64,000 bases of DNA from Cervus elaphus (Eukaryota; Chordata; Mammalia; Artiodactyla; Cervidae), in the NCBI RefSeq assembly GCF_910594005.1, contig NC_057848.1, positions 53,957,616 through 54,021,615 of the forward strand. Direction: 5' to 3'. The notes beneath the pieces are model-generated. The model had not been told where the DNA came from. It saw only the letters and a list, made by a program, of their open reading frames with translations, and did not search any database. Each line of letters opens with the position of its first letter. The first letter of the stretch is position 1. The position numbers and the translations under genes are program-made. Positions 22,594-33,185 of the stretch are shown here, piece by piece.

Positions 22594-24240
22594 GGAGGTA
22601 GCCCCAAGATGGCAGAGGAATAGGACGGGGAGACTTTCTCCCCCACAAATTCATCAAAAGATCATTTGAATGCTGAGCACCTTCTACAAAACAACTTCTG
22701 AATGCTGGCAGAGGACACCAGGCACCCAGAAACACAGCCTATTCTCTTCAAAAGGATGTAGGACAAAATATAAAACACAAAAAAAGATACAAAAAGTTAG
22801 GGACAGAGACCCGTCCTGGGGAGGAAGTTGTGAAGGAGGAAAAGTTTCCAAACAGTAGGAAACCCTCTCACAGGCGAGTTTGTAGGCAGTTTTGGAATCT
22901 CAGAGGGCAACATAACTGGGAGAAAAAAAAAACCCCACAGAATACGCACCTAACCACAACTGCCAGCAGAGAAGTAGCCCAGACACTTGCGTCCACTACC
23001 AGCGAGCTATCCACCAAGGGGCTGGACAGGGAGACACGGGCTGCATCATTGGTCCTTAGGGTAAGGACCAGGCCTGAATGCCCTGAGGACAATCTGAGGG
23101 AGCTAACATGAGATAGCAACCCAAACTGTGGGATGGCCAGGGAGAAAAAAAAGAGAGAGACAGAGAACTTTCCTGCGAAAGGGTCTAATGCACAGCCTGG
23201 CCCACTCACAGAACAAAGGATTGAGCAAATACCAAAGGAGAGCTAGCCAGCTGCATACAGACCCCACCCCCCTACCAGAGGCAGAGAGGCAGACAGGCAC
23301 CTGACAGACAGAGCCAGAAGGCAAGGGGCAATCTCAGCCCCAGAGACCACCATTCTCCACCAAACTGTGAGCAGGCTCCCAGTTGCTAATCATGTCTTCC
23401 TGGGATCCTGGACAGTTGACATCTGCCAGGAGAGTCACATCCTGAGATCAGCTCTCCAGAGGGGACACAGAGCACACCTGAGACGGAGCTCTTGTGGCAC
23501 ACCCGGGAAACTGAGCAGCCAGGACTGGGGAGGTGATTAAGACGCACAGCCCACCTAGGACTGTGTACTCATCAAGCACCTAGTCACCTGCGCTGCTCGG
23601 GCCTGGGAAGGGCACAAAACACTCGCCCAACCGAGTCTGTGCCCTTGTAGAATACCTGAGAACCTGAACCTGAGCAGCTCAGACCTGGGAAGGGCACAAA
23701 ATGCAGGGCCCACTTTCGATAGTGCCCCTGCAGAGTACCGTGGACCCTGAGCAGTGTAGACCCAGAAATCATGTGCCACCGTGAGCTGGGGCAAGTCCAG
23801 TGTGGTCCATACACTGTGATCACTCACCACACATGCCAGCAATATCTGTTGCAGTGTTGCTCCCTCCCCACAGCACAACTGAACAAGTAAGCCTAAATAA
23901 GTGACCACCTTTGCCCCTTTGAGTCAGGGTGAAAATTAGACACTGAAGAGACTTGCAAACAGAGGAAGCCAAAATAAATAAAGAAGAGGGAACTGCTCTG
24001 GAAGTGATGGGTGCAACAGATTAAAACTCTATAGTTAACATTGATTAAGCATTGGAGGGGGCCTAAACACTTTGAGAACAAGTACAAGCTGGAACAAGGA
24101 ACTATCTGAAACTGAACTGACCCCACAATGCCCACAACAGCTCGAGAGAAATTCCAAGATATATTTTTACTATTATCACCTTTCAATCTTTTTAATTTAA
24201 GTTTTTTGTTATTCTTTTAATTTTCATTTTTATAACCTAC
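22594..24240 (+). mobile_element. Younger L1: 5' UTR, first part
   Basis: Starts 'ggaggtagccccaagatggc', the expected 5' end of a bovine L1-BT element, and continues through about 1.65 kb of GC-richer 5' UTR. Full-length starts are uncommon because most L1 copies are 5'-truncated. The host 'aaaaaatggacagaag' (22579-22594) recurs as 'aaaaaattggacagaag' at 31405-31421, giving the TSD and bounding the whole 8.8-kb insertion. The 5' UTR normally carries the L1 promoter; activity here is unknown. Interrupted by BovB at 24241. Confidence 0.85.
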
Positions 24241-25594
24241 TCAGTTCAGTCGCTCAGTTGTCTCCAACTCTGCAACCCCATGAACCGCAGCACACCAAGC
24301 CTCCCTGTCCATCAGCAACTCCCAGAGTCCACCCAAACCCATGTCCACGGAGTCGGTGATGCCATTCAACCATCTCATTCTCTGTCATCCCCTTCTCCTC
24401 CTGCCCTCAGTCCTCCCCAGCATCAGGGTCTTTTCAAATGAGTCAGCTCTTTGCATCAGGTGGCCGAAGTATTGGAGTTTGAACTTCAGCATCACTCCTT
24501 CCAATGAATATTCAGGACTGATTTCCTTTAGGATGGACTGGAAGGATCTCCTTGCAGACCAAGGGACTCTCAAGAGTCTCCAATACCACAATTCAAAAGC
24601 CTTAATTCTTCGGCGCTCAGCTTTCTTTATAGTCCAACTCTCACATCCATACATGACCACTGGAAAAACCATAGCCTTGACTAGACGGATCTTTGTTGAC
24701 AAAGTAATGTCTCTGCTTTTCAATATGCTGTCTAGGTTGGTCATAACTTTCCTTCCAAGGAGTAAGCGTCTTTTAATTTCATGGCTGCAATCACCATCTA
24801 CAGTGATTTTGGAGCCCAGAAAAATAAAATCAGCCACTGTTTCCACTGTTTCCCCATCTATTTGCCATGAAGTGATGGGACCAGATGCCATGATCTTCGT
24901 TTTCTGAATGTTGAGCTTTAAGCCAACTTTTTCCCTCTCCTCTTTCACCTTCATCAAGAGGCTCTTTAGTTCTTCTTCACTTTCTGCCATAAGGGTGGTG
25001 TCATCTGCATATCTGAGGTTATTGATATTTCTCCTGGCAATCTGATTCCAGCCTGTGCTTCCTCCAGCCCAGTGTTTCTCATGATGTACTCTGCATATAA
25101 GTTAAATAAGCAGGGTGACAATATACAGCCTTGTATAAATAAGCAGGGTGACAATATACTCCTTTTCCTATTTGGAACCAGTCTGTTGTTCCATGTCCAG
25201 TTCTAACTGTTCTAACTGTTGCTTCCTGACTTGCACACAGGTTTCTCAAGAGGCAGGTCAGGTGGTCTGGTACTACCATCTATTTCAGAATTTCCCACAG
25301 TTTATTGTGATCCACACAGTCAAAGGTTTGGCATAGTCAATAAAGCAGAAATAGATGTTTTTCTGGAACTCTCTTGCTTTTTCGATGATCCAGCAGATGT
25401 TGCCAATTTGATCTCTGGTTCCTCTGTCTTTTCTAAAACCAGCTTGAACATCTGGAAGTTCACAGTTCACGTATTGCTGAAGCCTGGCTTGGAGAATTTT
25501 AAGCATTGCTTTGCTAGTGTGTGAGATGATTGCAATTGTGCGGTAGTTTGAGCATTCTTTGGCACTGCCTTTCTTTGGGATTGGAATGAAAACT
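24241..25594 (-). mobile_element. BovB LINE 3' half, antisense, inside L1 5' UTR
   Basis: Antisense BovB from its 3' end to the RT segment 'VFIPIPKKGSAKECSNYRTI'. The reverse frame 24385-24990 holds 201 open codons. The L1 5' UTR reads across the insertion: 'ataacctac' before and 'cctactattacc' after, so 'cctact' is a short duplication. A short internal repeat at about 25107-25160 ('aataagcagggtgacaatat' twice) is a local tandem duplication. Confidence 0.92.
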
Positions 25595-26095
25595 GACCTA
25601 CTATTACCTTGCAAAAAAGACCCTATTTTAAAACAAATTTCATATATATATATATTTATAATTTTTGTGATTGATTTTGTTTTGTAATTTTATTATTGTA
25701 TTTTTGAGAGTCTAACTTCTATTCTAGGTTTTTAATCTTTGCTTTTTTTTAAATTAATTTTGTATCTTTAAGAATCTAATCTTCAGTATCCATTTTCACT
25801 TAGGGGTGTGATTACTGGCTTATTGGTCTCTGCCCTTTTGACTCTCCCTTTTCTTCCCCAGGTCACCTCTATCCCCTCCTGCTCCCTTCTCTTGTCTACT
25901 TAACTCTGTGAATCTCTCTGGGTGTTCCAAGACTGTGGACAACACTTAGGGAATTGATTACTGGCTAGATTGCGCTCTCCTTTTTTGACTCCCCTTCTTC
26001 TCCTCCTTGTCTCCTCTATCTCCTTCCTCCCTCTTCTCTTCTCCATGTAGCTCTGTGAATCTCTCTGGGTGTCACTCGTGGTGGAGAATTGTTTC
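25595..26095 (+). mobile_element. Younger L1: 5' UTR, second part
   Basis: Continues the L1 5' UTR after the BovB, with the repeated 'ctctgtgaatctctctgggtgt' pyrimidine-rich units. It stops near 26085-26100, where sequence switches abruptly to the C-terminal part of ORF2: ORF1 and most of ORF2 are missing. Confidence 0.85.
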
Positions 26096-27609
26096 ACCAT
26101 ACACAGACTATACTACAAAGCTACAGTCATGAAGACAGTATGGTACTGGCACAAAGACAGAAATATAGACCAATGGAACAAAATAGAAAGCCCAGAGATA
26201 AATCCACACACCTATGTACACCTTATCTTTGACAAAGGAGGCAAAAATATAGAATGGAAAAAAGATACTCTCTTTAACAAGTGGTGCTGGGAAATCTGGT
26301 CAACCACTTGTAAAAGAATGAAACTAGAACACTTTCAAACACCATACACACACACTCAAAAAAACTCAAAATGGATTAAAGATCTAAATGTAAGACCAGA
26401 AACTATAAAACTCCTAGAGGAAAACATAGGCAAAACACTCTCTGACATAAATTGCAAGATCCTCTATGACCTACCTCCCAGAGTAATGGAAATAAAAACA
26501 ACAATAAACAAAAGGGACCTAATTAAACTTAAATGCTTTTGCACAATGAAGGAAACTATAAGTGAGGTGAAAAGACAGCCTTCAGAACGGGAGGAAAGAA
26601 TAGCAAACAAAGCAACTGACAAAGAATTAACCTCAAAAATATACAAGCAGCTCATGCAGCTCAATACCAGAAAAATAAACCACCCAATCAAAAAACGGGC
26701 CAAAGAACTAAACAGACATTTCTCCAAACAAGACATACAGATGGCTAACAAACACATGAAAAGATGCTCAACATCACTCCTTATCTGAGAAATGCAAATC
26801 AAAACTACAATGAGGTAGCATCTCACACTGGTCAGAACGGCTGCCATCAAAATTTCTACAAACAATAAATGCTGGAGAGGGTGTGGAGAAAAGGGAACAC
26901 TCTTACACTATTGGTGGGAATGCAAACTAGTACAGCCACTATGGAGAACAGTGTGGAGATTCCATAAAAAACTGGAAATAGAACTGCCATACGACCCAGC
27001 TTACACACCAAGGGAACCAGAATTGAAAGAGATACATGTACTCAAATGTTCATTGCAGCACTGTTTACAATAGCCAGGATATGGAAGCAACCTAGATGCC
27101 CATCGGTAGACGAATGGACAAGAAAGCAGTGGTACATATACACAATGGAATATTACTCAGCTATTAAAAAGAATGCATTTGAATCAGTTCTAATGAGGTG
27201 GATGAAACTGGACCCTATTGTGCAGAGTGAAGTAACTCAGAAAGAAAAATGCCAATACAGTATATTAATGCATATATATGGAATTTAGAAAGATGGTAAC
27301 AACAATCCTATATGCAAGACAGCAAGATCCTATATGCAATACAGGAGAGGATGGGATGTTTTGAGATAATAGCATTGAAACATGTATATTACCATATGTG
27401 AAATAGACAACCAGTGCAAGTTGGTTGCATCAAGTGATGCATGAAGCAGGGCACTCAAAGCTGTTGCACTGGGACAACCCAGAGGGATGAGATAGGGAGA
27501 GAAGTGGGAAGGGGGTTTAGCATGGGGGACACATGTATATCCGTGGCTGATTCACGTCAATGTACGGCAAAAACCATCACAACATTGTAAAGTAATTAGC
27601 CACCAACTG
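26096..27609 (+). mobile_element. Younger L1: ORF2 C-terminus and 3' UTR
   Basis: Begins at ORF2 text YYKATVMKTVWYWHKDRNID. The frame stays open to a TGA at about 26786-26788 (after MANKHMKRCSTSLLI), and further C-terminal text resumes at 27046-27288 (WTRKQWYIYTMEYYSAIKKN). The 3' UTR follows to 27609, where BovB is inserted in the L1 tail; the last L1 bases reappear at 31370-31404. Endonuclease and RT domains are absent. Confidence 0.88.
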
Positions 27610-28324
27610 ATTTTCTCCAAGATCGAAAAGTAGAAGGACGTGCGCTCATCTTCTCATGCGAGAACTCCAAAATTACAACTCCCTGCTGAGGAACCATAGT
27701 CAAGAGATACCTGGACTAACAGGCAAATTTGGCCTTGGAGAACAAAATGAAGCAGGTCAAAGACTAACAGAGTTTCGCCAAGAGAACAGACTGGGCATAG
27801 CAAACACCATCTTCCAACAACAAAAGAGAAGACTCTACACATGGACATCACCAGATGGTCAATACCAAAATCAGATTGATTATATTCTTTGAAGCCAAAG
27901 ATGGAGAAGCTCTATACGGTCAGCAAAAACAAGACCGGGAGCTGACTGTGGCTCAGATCATGTACCCCTTATTGCCAAACTCAGACTTAAATTGAAGAAA
28001 ATAGCGAAAACCACTAGACCATTCAGGTATGACCTAAATCAAATCCTTTACGATTATACACTGGAAGTGACAGATAGCTTCAAGGGATAAGATCTGATAG
28101 AATGCCTTAAGAACTGTGGACAGAGGTTTGTGACATTGTACAGGAGGCCATGATCAAAACCATCTCCAGGAAATAGAAATGCAAAATGGCAAAATGGTTG
28201 TCTGAGGAGGCCTTACAAATAGCTGAGAAAAGAAGAAAAGCAAAAGGCAAAGGAAAAAAGTAAAGATATACCTGTTTGAATGCAGAGTTCCAAAGAATAG
28301 CAAGGAGAGATAAGAAAGCCTTCT
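27610..28324 (+). mobile_element. BovB 5' UTR start joined to endonuclease segment
   Basis: 27610-27697 ('ttctccaagatcgaaaagta' onward) matches the BovB 5' end as I know it. At about 27698 the sequence jumps to the C-terminal endonuclease region (IPGLTGKFGLGEQNEAGQRL) and runs to the start of the RT region near 28320. The 5' UTR remainder and N-terminal endonuclease are deleted. Several stops interrupt the frame. Confidence 0.8.
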
Positions 28325-28865
28325 TCAATGACCCTCAAAGCCTTCCTATGGTGTAGGTAATGAAGATAATGGCAAACTCCTTCAAAAGGTCCCATGCACG
28401 CACTGCTACACTCAGTAGCCCCAACCCTGCAGCAGGCCACCCCCGACCCACGCCTCCACCTGAAACTCCTGGACACTCACGGGCAAGTCTGGGTCAGTCT
28501 CTTGTGGGGTCACTGCTTCTTTCTCCTGGGTCCTGGTGTGCACAAGGTTCTGTTTGTGCCCTCCAGGAGTCTGTTTCCCCAGTACTGTGTAAGTTCTGGC
28601 GTCTCTGAGGTGGGGTTAATGGTGACCTCCTCCAAGAGGGCTTATGCCTTATCCAGGTCTACTGCACTCATAGCCGCTGCCTCTGTAGCATTCCACTGCT
28701 GACCCATACCTCCTCAGGAGACACTCAAACACAGTTCTGTCTCAGTCTCTGTGGGGTCTCTGGGTCTTGGTGCCCACATGGTATGTTTGAGCCCTCTGAG
28801 CATCTCTGATGGGTATGGGGTTTGATTCTAAACATTATTTCACCACCCCCACCATCTTCCTATGG
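28325..28865 (-). mobile_element. BovB 5' UTR segment, inverted
   Basis: Reads as BovB 5' UTR in antisense, from 'cctcaaagccttcctatggt' to about 28860. It lies between two sense BovB segments, so it reflects an inversion or template switch. The plus-strand open frames here (for example 28394-28702) are non-coding shadows. Confidence 0.7.
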
Positions 28866-28872
28866 CTTCCTC

Positions 28873-31369
28873 CAGTAATGCTGAAGAAGCTGAAGATGAA
28901 TGGTTCTCTGAATACCTACAAGACCTTCTAGAACTAACACCTAAAAAAGATGTTCTTTTCATTATAAAGGATTGGAATGCAAAAGTAGGAAGGCAAGAAA
29001 TACCTGGAGTAACAGAAAAATTTGGCCTTGGAATACAGAAAGAAGCAGGGCAAAAGCTAATACAGTTTTGCCAAAACACACTGGTCATAGCAAACAACCT
29101 CTTCCAACAACACAAGAGAGACTCTACATACGGACATCACCAGATGGTCAATACCAAATTCAGATTGATTATATTTTTTGCAGCCAAGGATGGAGAAGCT
29201 CTATACAGTGATCAAAAACAAGACTGGGAGCTGACTGTGGCTCAGATCATGAACCCCTTATTGTCAAAATCAGACTTAAATTGAAGGAAGTAGGGAAAAC
29301 CACTAGACCATTCAGGTATGACCTAAATAAAATCCCTTACGATTATAGAGTAGAAGTGACAAATAGATTCAAGGGATTATATCTGATAGACGGAGTGCCT
29401 GAAGAACTATGGATGGAGGTTTGTGACATTGTACAGGAGGCAGTGATCAAGACCAAGCCCAAGAAAAAGAAATGTAAAAAGGGAAAATGGTTGTCTGAGG
29501 AGGTCTTACAAATAGCTGAGAAAATAAAAGAGGTGAAAGGCAAAGGAGAAAAGGAAAGATATACCCAATTGAATGCAGAGTTCCAAAAAAATAGCAAGGA
29601 GAGATAAGAAAGCCTTCTTCAGTGATCAATGCAAACAAATAGAGGAAAACAACAGAATGGAAAAGACTAGTGATCTCTTCAAGAAAATTAGAGATACCAA
29701 GGGAACATTTCATGCAAAGACAGGCACAATAAAGGACAGAAATGGTATGGGCCTAACAGAAACAAAAGATATTATGAAGAGGTGGCAAGAATACACAGAA
29801 GAAGTATACAAAAAAAATCTTCATCACCCAGATAACCACGATGGTGTGATCACTCACCTAGAGCCAGACATCTTGGAATGCAAAGTCAAATGATCCTTAG
29901 GAAGCATCACTATGAAGAAAGCTAGTGGAGGTGATGGAATTCCAATTGAGCTATTTCAAATCCTAAAAGATGATGATGTGAAAGTGCTTCACTCAATATA
30001 CCAGCAAATTTGGAAAACTCAGCAGTGGCCACAGGACTGGAAAAGGTTAGTTTTCATTCCAATCCCAAAGAAAGGCAATGACAAAGAATGCTCAAGCTAC
30101 TGCGCAATAGCACTCATCTCACACACTAGCAAAGTAATATTCAAAATTCTCCAAGATAGGCTTCAACGGTACATGAACCATGAACTTCCAGATGTTCAAC
30201 TTGGATTTAGAAAAGGCAGAGGAACCAGAAATCAAATTGCCAACATCCAGGATCATCAAAAAAGCAAGAGAGTTCCAAAAAAACATCTACTTCTGTTTTA
30301 TTGACTATGCCAAAACCTTTGACTGTGTGGATCACAACAAACTGTGGAAAATTCTGAAAGAGATGGGAATACCAGACCACCTGAACTGCCTCCTGAGAAA
30401 TCTGTATGAAGGTCAAGAAGCAATAGTTAGAACTGGACATGGAACAACAGACTGGTTCCAAACCTGGAAAGGAGTACATCAAGGCTATATATTGTCACCC
30501 TGTTTATTTAACTTATATGCAGTGTATATATGAGAAACACCAGGCTGGATGAAGCACAAGCTGGAATCAAGACTGCTGGGAGAAATATCAATAACCTCAC
30601 ATATGCAGATGACACCACCCTTATGGCAGAAAGTGAGGAAGAACTGAAGAACCTCTTGATGAAAGTGGAAAAGGAGAGTGAAAAAGACTTAAAACTCAAT
30701 AATCAGAAAACTAAGATCATGGCATCCAGTCCCATCACTTCATGGCAAATAGATGGAGAAACAGTGGAAACAGTGGCAGATTTTATTTTGGGGGCCTCCA
30801 AAATCAGTGCAGATGGTGACTGCAGCCATGAAATTAAAAGATGCTTGCTCCTTGGAAGGAAAGTTATGAACAACCTAGACAGCATATTAAAAAGCATAGA
30901 CATTACTTTGCCAACAAAGGTCCATCTAGTCAAATCTATTGTTTTTCCACTAGTCATGTATGGATATGAGTGTTGGGCTATAAAGATAGTTGAGTGCCAA
31001 AGAATTGATGCTTTTGAACTATGGCGTTGGAGAAAACTCTTGAGAGTCCCATGGACTACAATGAGATCGAACCAGTCAATACTAAAGGAAATCAGCCCTG
31101 AATATTCATTGGAAGGACTGATGCTGAAGCTGAAACTCCAATACTTTGGCTACCTGATGTGAAGAACTGACTCATTGGAATAAACTCTGATGCTATGAAA
31201 GATTGAAGGCAGGAGGAGAAGGAGACGACACAAGATGAGATGGTTGGATGACATCACCAGCTCTATGAACATCAGTTTGAGCACTCTCTGGGAGATTGTG
31301 ACAACAGGGAAGCTTGGCATGCTGCAGTCCATGGGGTCACAAAATGTTGGATACTACTGACTGAACTGA
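28873..31369 (+). mobile_element. BovB endonuclease-RT region, sense, to 3' end
   Basis: Starts 'aatgctgaagaagctgaaga' in the endonuclease domain. DWNAKVG is preserved but preceded by IIK rather than the usual acidic/Gly context, and the SDH-type text at about 29245-29256 ('gctcagatcatgaac') is present. RT: KASGGDGIPIELFQILKDDD at about 29920, FIPIPKKGNDKECSSY at 30050, IDYAKTFDCVDHNKLW at 30298 and YADD at 30602-30613. Frameshifts between these blocks break the ORF. It ends in pentamer repeats at 31369. It duplicates the content of 27698-28320, so the 27.6-31.4 kb block holds more than one BovB copy or a duplication. Confidence 0.9.
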
Positions 31370-31404
31370 ACTAGCCTCCAATTAAAATAAATTAATTAAT
31401 TTTT
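31370..31404 (+). mobile_element. Terminal tail of the younger L1
   Basis: 'tagcctccaattaaaataaa' plus an AT-rich tail completes the L1 interrupted at 27609. 'tagccaccaact' (27598-27609) and 'tagcctccaatt' (31370-31381) form the probable TSD of the BovB block. Confidence 0.8.
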
Positions 31405-32117
31405 AAAAAATTGGACAGAAGATCCAATTAGACATTTTTGCAAAGAACACATACACATGGCCAACAGTTACATGAAAATATTCTCAGTATTGTTAATCAC
31501 CCAGGAAATGCAAAGATACAGCACCTCACACCTCTCAGAATGGCTGTTATGAAAAAGACAAGATATAACAGGTTGAGGTGATGATGTGGAGAAAAGGGAG
31601 CATTCATACACTGTTGATGGAAATATAAGTTGGTGAAACCACTATGGAAACCAGTATAGAGGTTTCTGGGTATTTATTCAAAGAAAATGAAAATACTAAT
31701 TCAAAAAGAAATATGCACTCTCATGTTCATTGCAGCATTATTTATATTAGCTAAGATATGGGAACAACCTAAGTGTTTATTGATGGATAAATGGATTAGG
31801 AAATTGTGGTATATATAATATTTCATTTTATATATGTATATAAAGCCATAAAAAATAATGAAATGATGCCATTTGCCACAACATGGATGGATATTGAGGA
31901 CATTATGATAAGTGAAGTAAGCCAGACAAAGACAAGTAGTGTATGATTTCTCTAATATGTGGAATCTAAAATTAAAAAAAAAAAAGAGTCATAGATACAA
32001 AGAACAGATTTGTGGTTGTAAGAGGTGGTGGTGAGGGGGTGAGAGAAATGAGTGACCTGTTTTTTTTGTTTTGCTCTGTTTAAGTAAATTGAATATTTGT
32101 AATGATTTACAACATAA
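31405..32117 (+). mobile_element. Old L1, right half (ORF2 end and 3' UTR)
   Basis: Continues the ORF2 text left at 22593: KNWTEDPIRHFCKEHIHMAN, then 'ttcattgcagcattatttat' and 'aacatggatggatattgagg', ending near 32117 against a BovB. Confidence 0.8.
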
Positions 32118-32823
32118 AAAGAGGAGAGTGAAAAAATTGGCTTAAAGCTCAACATTTAGAGAACTAAGATCGTGTCATCTGGTCCCATCACTTCATGGCA
32201 AATATATGGGGAAACAGTAGCAGACTTTATTTTTTTGGTCTCCAAAATCACTGCAGGTGGTGACTGCAGCCATGAAATTAAAACATGCTTGCTCCTCGGA
32301 AGAAAAGCTATAACCAACCTAGACAGCATATTAAAAAGCAGAACCATTACTTTGCCAATAAAAGTCCATATAGTCAAGGCTATGGTTTTTCCAGTAGTTA
32401 TGTATGTATATGACAGTTGGAGTATAAAGAAAAGTGAGTGCCAAAGAATTGATGTTTTTGAACTGTGGTGTTGGAGAAGACTCTTGAAAGTCCCTAGGAC
32501 TGCAAGGAGATCCAACCAGTCCATCCTAAAGGTGATCAGTCTTGAGTGTTCATTGGAAGGACTGATGTTGAAGCTGAAACTCCAATACTTTGGCCACCTG
32601 ATGCAGAGAGCTGACTCATTTAAAAAGACCCTGATGTTGGGAAAGATTGAAGGCAGGAGGAGAAGGGGCCGACAGAGGATGAGATGGTTGGATGGCATCA
32701 CCGACTCAATGGAGATGAGTTTGGGTAAACTCTGCGAGTTGGTGATGGACAGGGAGGCCTGGGGTGCTGCAGTCCATGGGGTTGCAAAGAGTAAGACACA
32801 ACTTAGCAACTGAACTGAACTGA
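32118..32823 (+). mobile_element. BovB LINE 3' end, sense
   Basis: 5'-truncated just after the YADD box ('agaggagagtgaaaaaattg'). The frame 32172-32813 is open for 213 codons and ends HGVAKSKTQLSN, followed by pentamers. No catalytic motif is retained. Confidence 0.9.
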
Positions 32824-32829
32824 ACATCA

Positions 32830-33185
32830 TAAAAGAATCAGAATCATAAAACAAGATACTATTTTGAGAAATCAGGCAGGGATCATAAAGAACCAAGTGG
32901 AAACTTTAGAACTGAAAAAGATAGCCTTTAAAATGAAAAGTTTATAACTAAATTAAACAACATATTTGATAGAATCAAAAACAGTATTAGCAAACTGAAA
33001 AATAAATCTAAAGATGTAATCCAGAAGAACACATGAATGGAAATTATTAGAGAGACTAAAAGAGAGGTTAGAATGAAGAGATTTTAAATCATATGTAGTG
33101 AGAGTTCCCAGAAAATAGATTGAATGAGAGAAAAGTAATATTCAGAGAACACATGTATGTGTCTTAAAATGAATGTAAAGAAAAG
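32830..33185 (+). mobile_element. Possible old L1 ORF1-region remnant
   Basis: A-rich sequence with 'gatagaatcaaaaacagtat' and 'ctgaaaaataaatctaaaga' resembles the coiled-coil/linker region of an old mammalian L1 ORF1 in sense. Highly diverged and uncertain. Confidence 0.4.

Noticed and set aside
26069..26788. 239-residue protein gene
   Set aside because: This is the C-terminal part of L1 ORF2 preceded by L1 5' UTR; no catalytic domain and no own start.
28360..28702. Pro/Ser-rich plus-strand open frames
   Set aside because: They read through an inverted BovB 5' UTR and have no independent support.
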